5,636 bases of DNA, from the NCBI GenBank assembly GCA_003354055.1, contig PIVQ01000505.1, forward strand, positions 1 to 5,636, in the 5' to 3' direction. The notes under the pieces were generated by a model. The model saw only the letters and a list, made by a program, of their open reading frames with translations. It did no database searches and was not told the origin of the DNA. The position numbers and the translations under genes are program-made. The stretch comes from Desulfobacteraceae bacterium. Its GTDB lineage: Bacteria > Desulfobacterota > Desulfobacteria > Desulfobacterales > Desulfobacteraceae. This document shows positions 5,568 through 5,636 of this stretch, one piece after another; position 1 is the stretch's first letter; each line of letters begins with the position of its first letter.

Positions 5568-5575
5568 TCAATTTT
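5568..5575 (-). promoter_or_regulatory. AAAATTGA early-promoter octamer before the MIF4G gene
   Basis: An exact minus-strand AAAATTGA lies 56 bases before the ATG at 5511, inside the distance range typical of Mimivirus early genes. It supports early expression and the upstream start choice. This is the best placed promoter candidate in the window. Confidence 0.65.
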
Positions 5576-5614
5576 AATATAAAATATGGATAAGGAAAAA
5601 TTATAAATTGAATT

Positions 5615-5622
5615 AAAATTGA
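5615..5622 (+). promoter_or_regulatory. AAAATTGA octamer facing right, for a gene outside the window
   Basis: An exact plus-strand AAAATTGA lies 14 bases from the window end and 39 bases from the minus-strand copy, pointing the other way. No plus-strand gene starts inside the window; the only ATG nearby (5586) opens six codons and ends before the octamer. The likely target is a divergent early gene starting shortly after position 5636. Confidence 0.45.
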
Positions 5623-5636
5623 AAATATATTATATA

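Noticed and set aside
5586..5606. Plus-strand ATG opening a tiny frame (MDKEKL)
   Set aside because: Six codons then a stop, within an AT-rich promoter region; no support as a gene.

Overview
This window looks like part of a large eukaryotic DNA virus genome, most likely an algal or protist virus related to the mimiviruses (order Imitervirales). The evidence is combined rather than from one gene. Base composition is very AT-rich, and genes are densely packed without visible introns, with gaps of 42 to 130 bases. Viral and eukaryotic gene types are mixed: a eukaryote-style fused DHFR-thymidylate synthase, an eIF4G-like (MIF4G) protein, a ClpP-type protease and a PDI-like thioredoxin with a lysine-rich tail. 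Exact copies of AAAATTGA, the early promoter octamer of Mimivirus, lie in front of two of the genes. The assignment is inferred from content; no marker gene such as a capsid or polymerase gene is present.

All seven genes read on the minus strand, so transcription runs right to left. At the right end (4603-5511) is the MIF4G protein with a small cysteine-rich tail. Next come a charged protein of unknown function (3975-4472), a small membrane-anchored protein (3536-3910), the ClpP-like serine protease (2851-3468), and the bifunctional DHFR-TS (1341-2750). After these lies the thioredoxin/lysine-tail gene (137-1289, interrupted by an apparent frameshift near 1166), and then the first 31 codons of an unidentified gene that runs off the left edge (1-94). 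Beyond 5512 the DNA is non-coding and appears to be a divergent promoter region, with AAAATTGA on both strands. The plus-strand copy probably serves a gene outside the window.

The gaps contain AT-rich inverted repeats downstream of several stop codons. This fits the hairpin-guided transcript 3' end formation known from Mimivirus. There are no tRNA genes, CRISPR arrays, insertion sequences or gene-free stretches longer than about 130 bases.

The genes do not form one pathway. Together they suggest an accessory block for host take-over and replication: DHFR-TS for dTMP supply, the MIF4G protein for steering translation, the ClpP-like protease for protein processing, and the thioredoxin protein with DNA-binding features possibly in the virion or virus factory. 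The most notable observation is the frame break in the thioredoxin gene. Upstream of it, in another frame, an ATG opens a 41-codon zinc-finger sequence carrying a cysteine/histidine motif common in giant viruses. It ends at a TGA exactly where the last zinc-binding cysteine is expected. Restoring one TG dinucleotide would join it to the thioredoxin frame.
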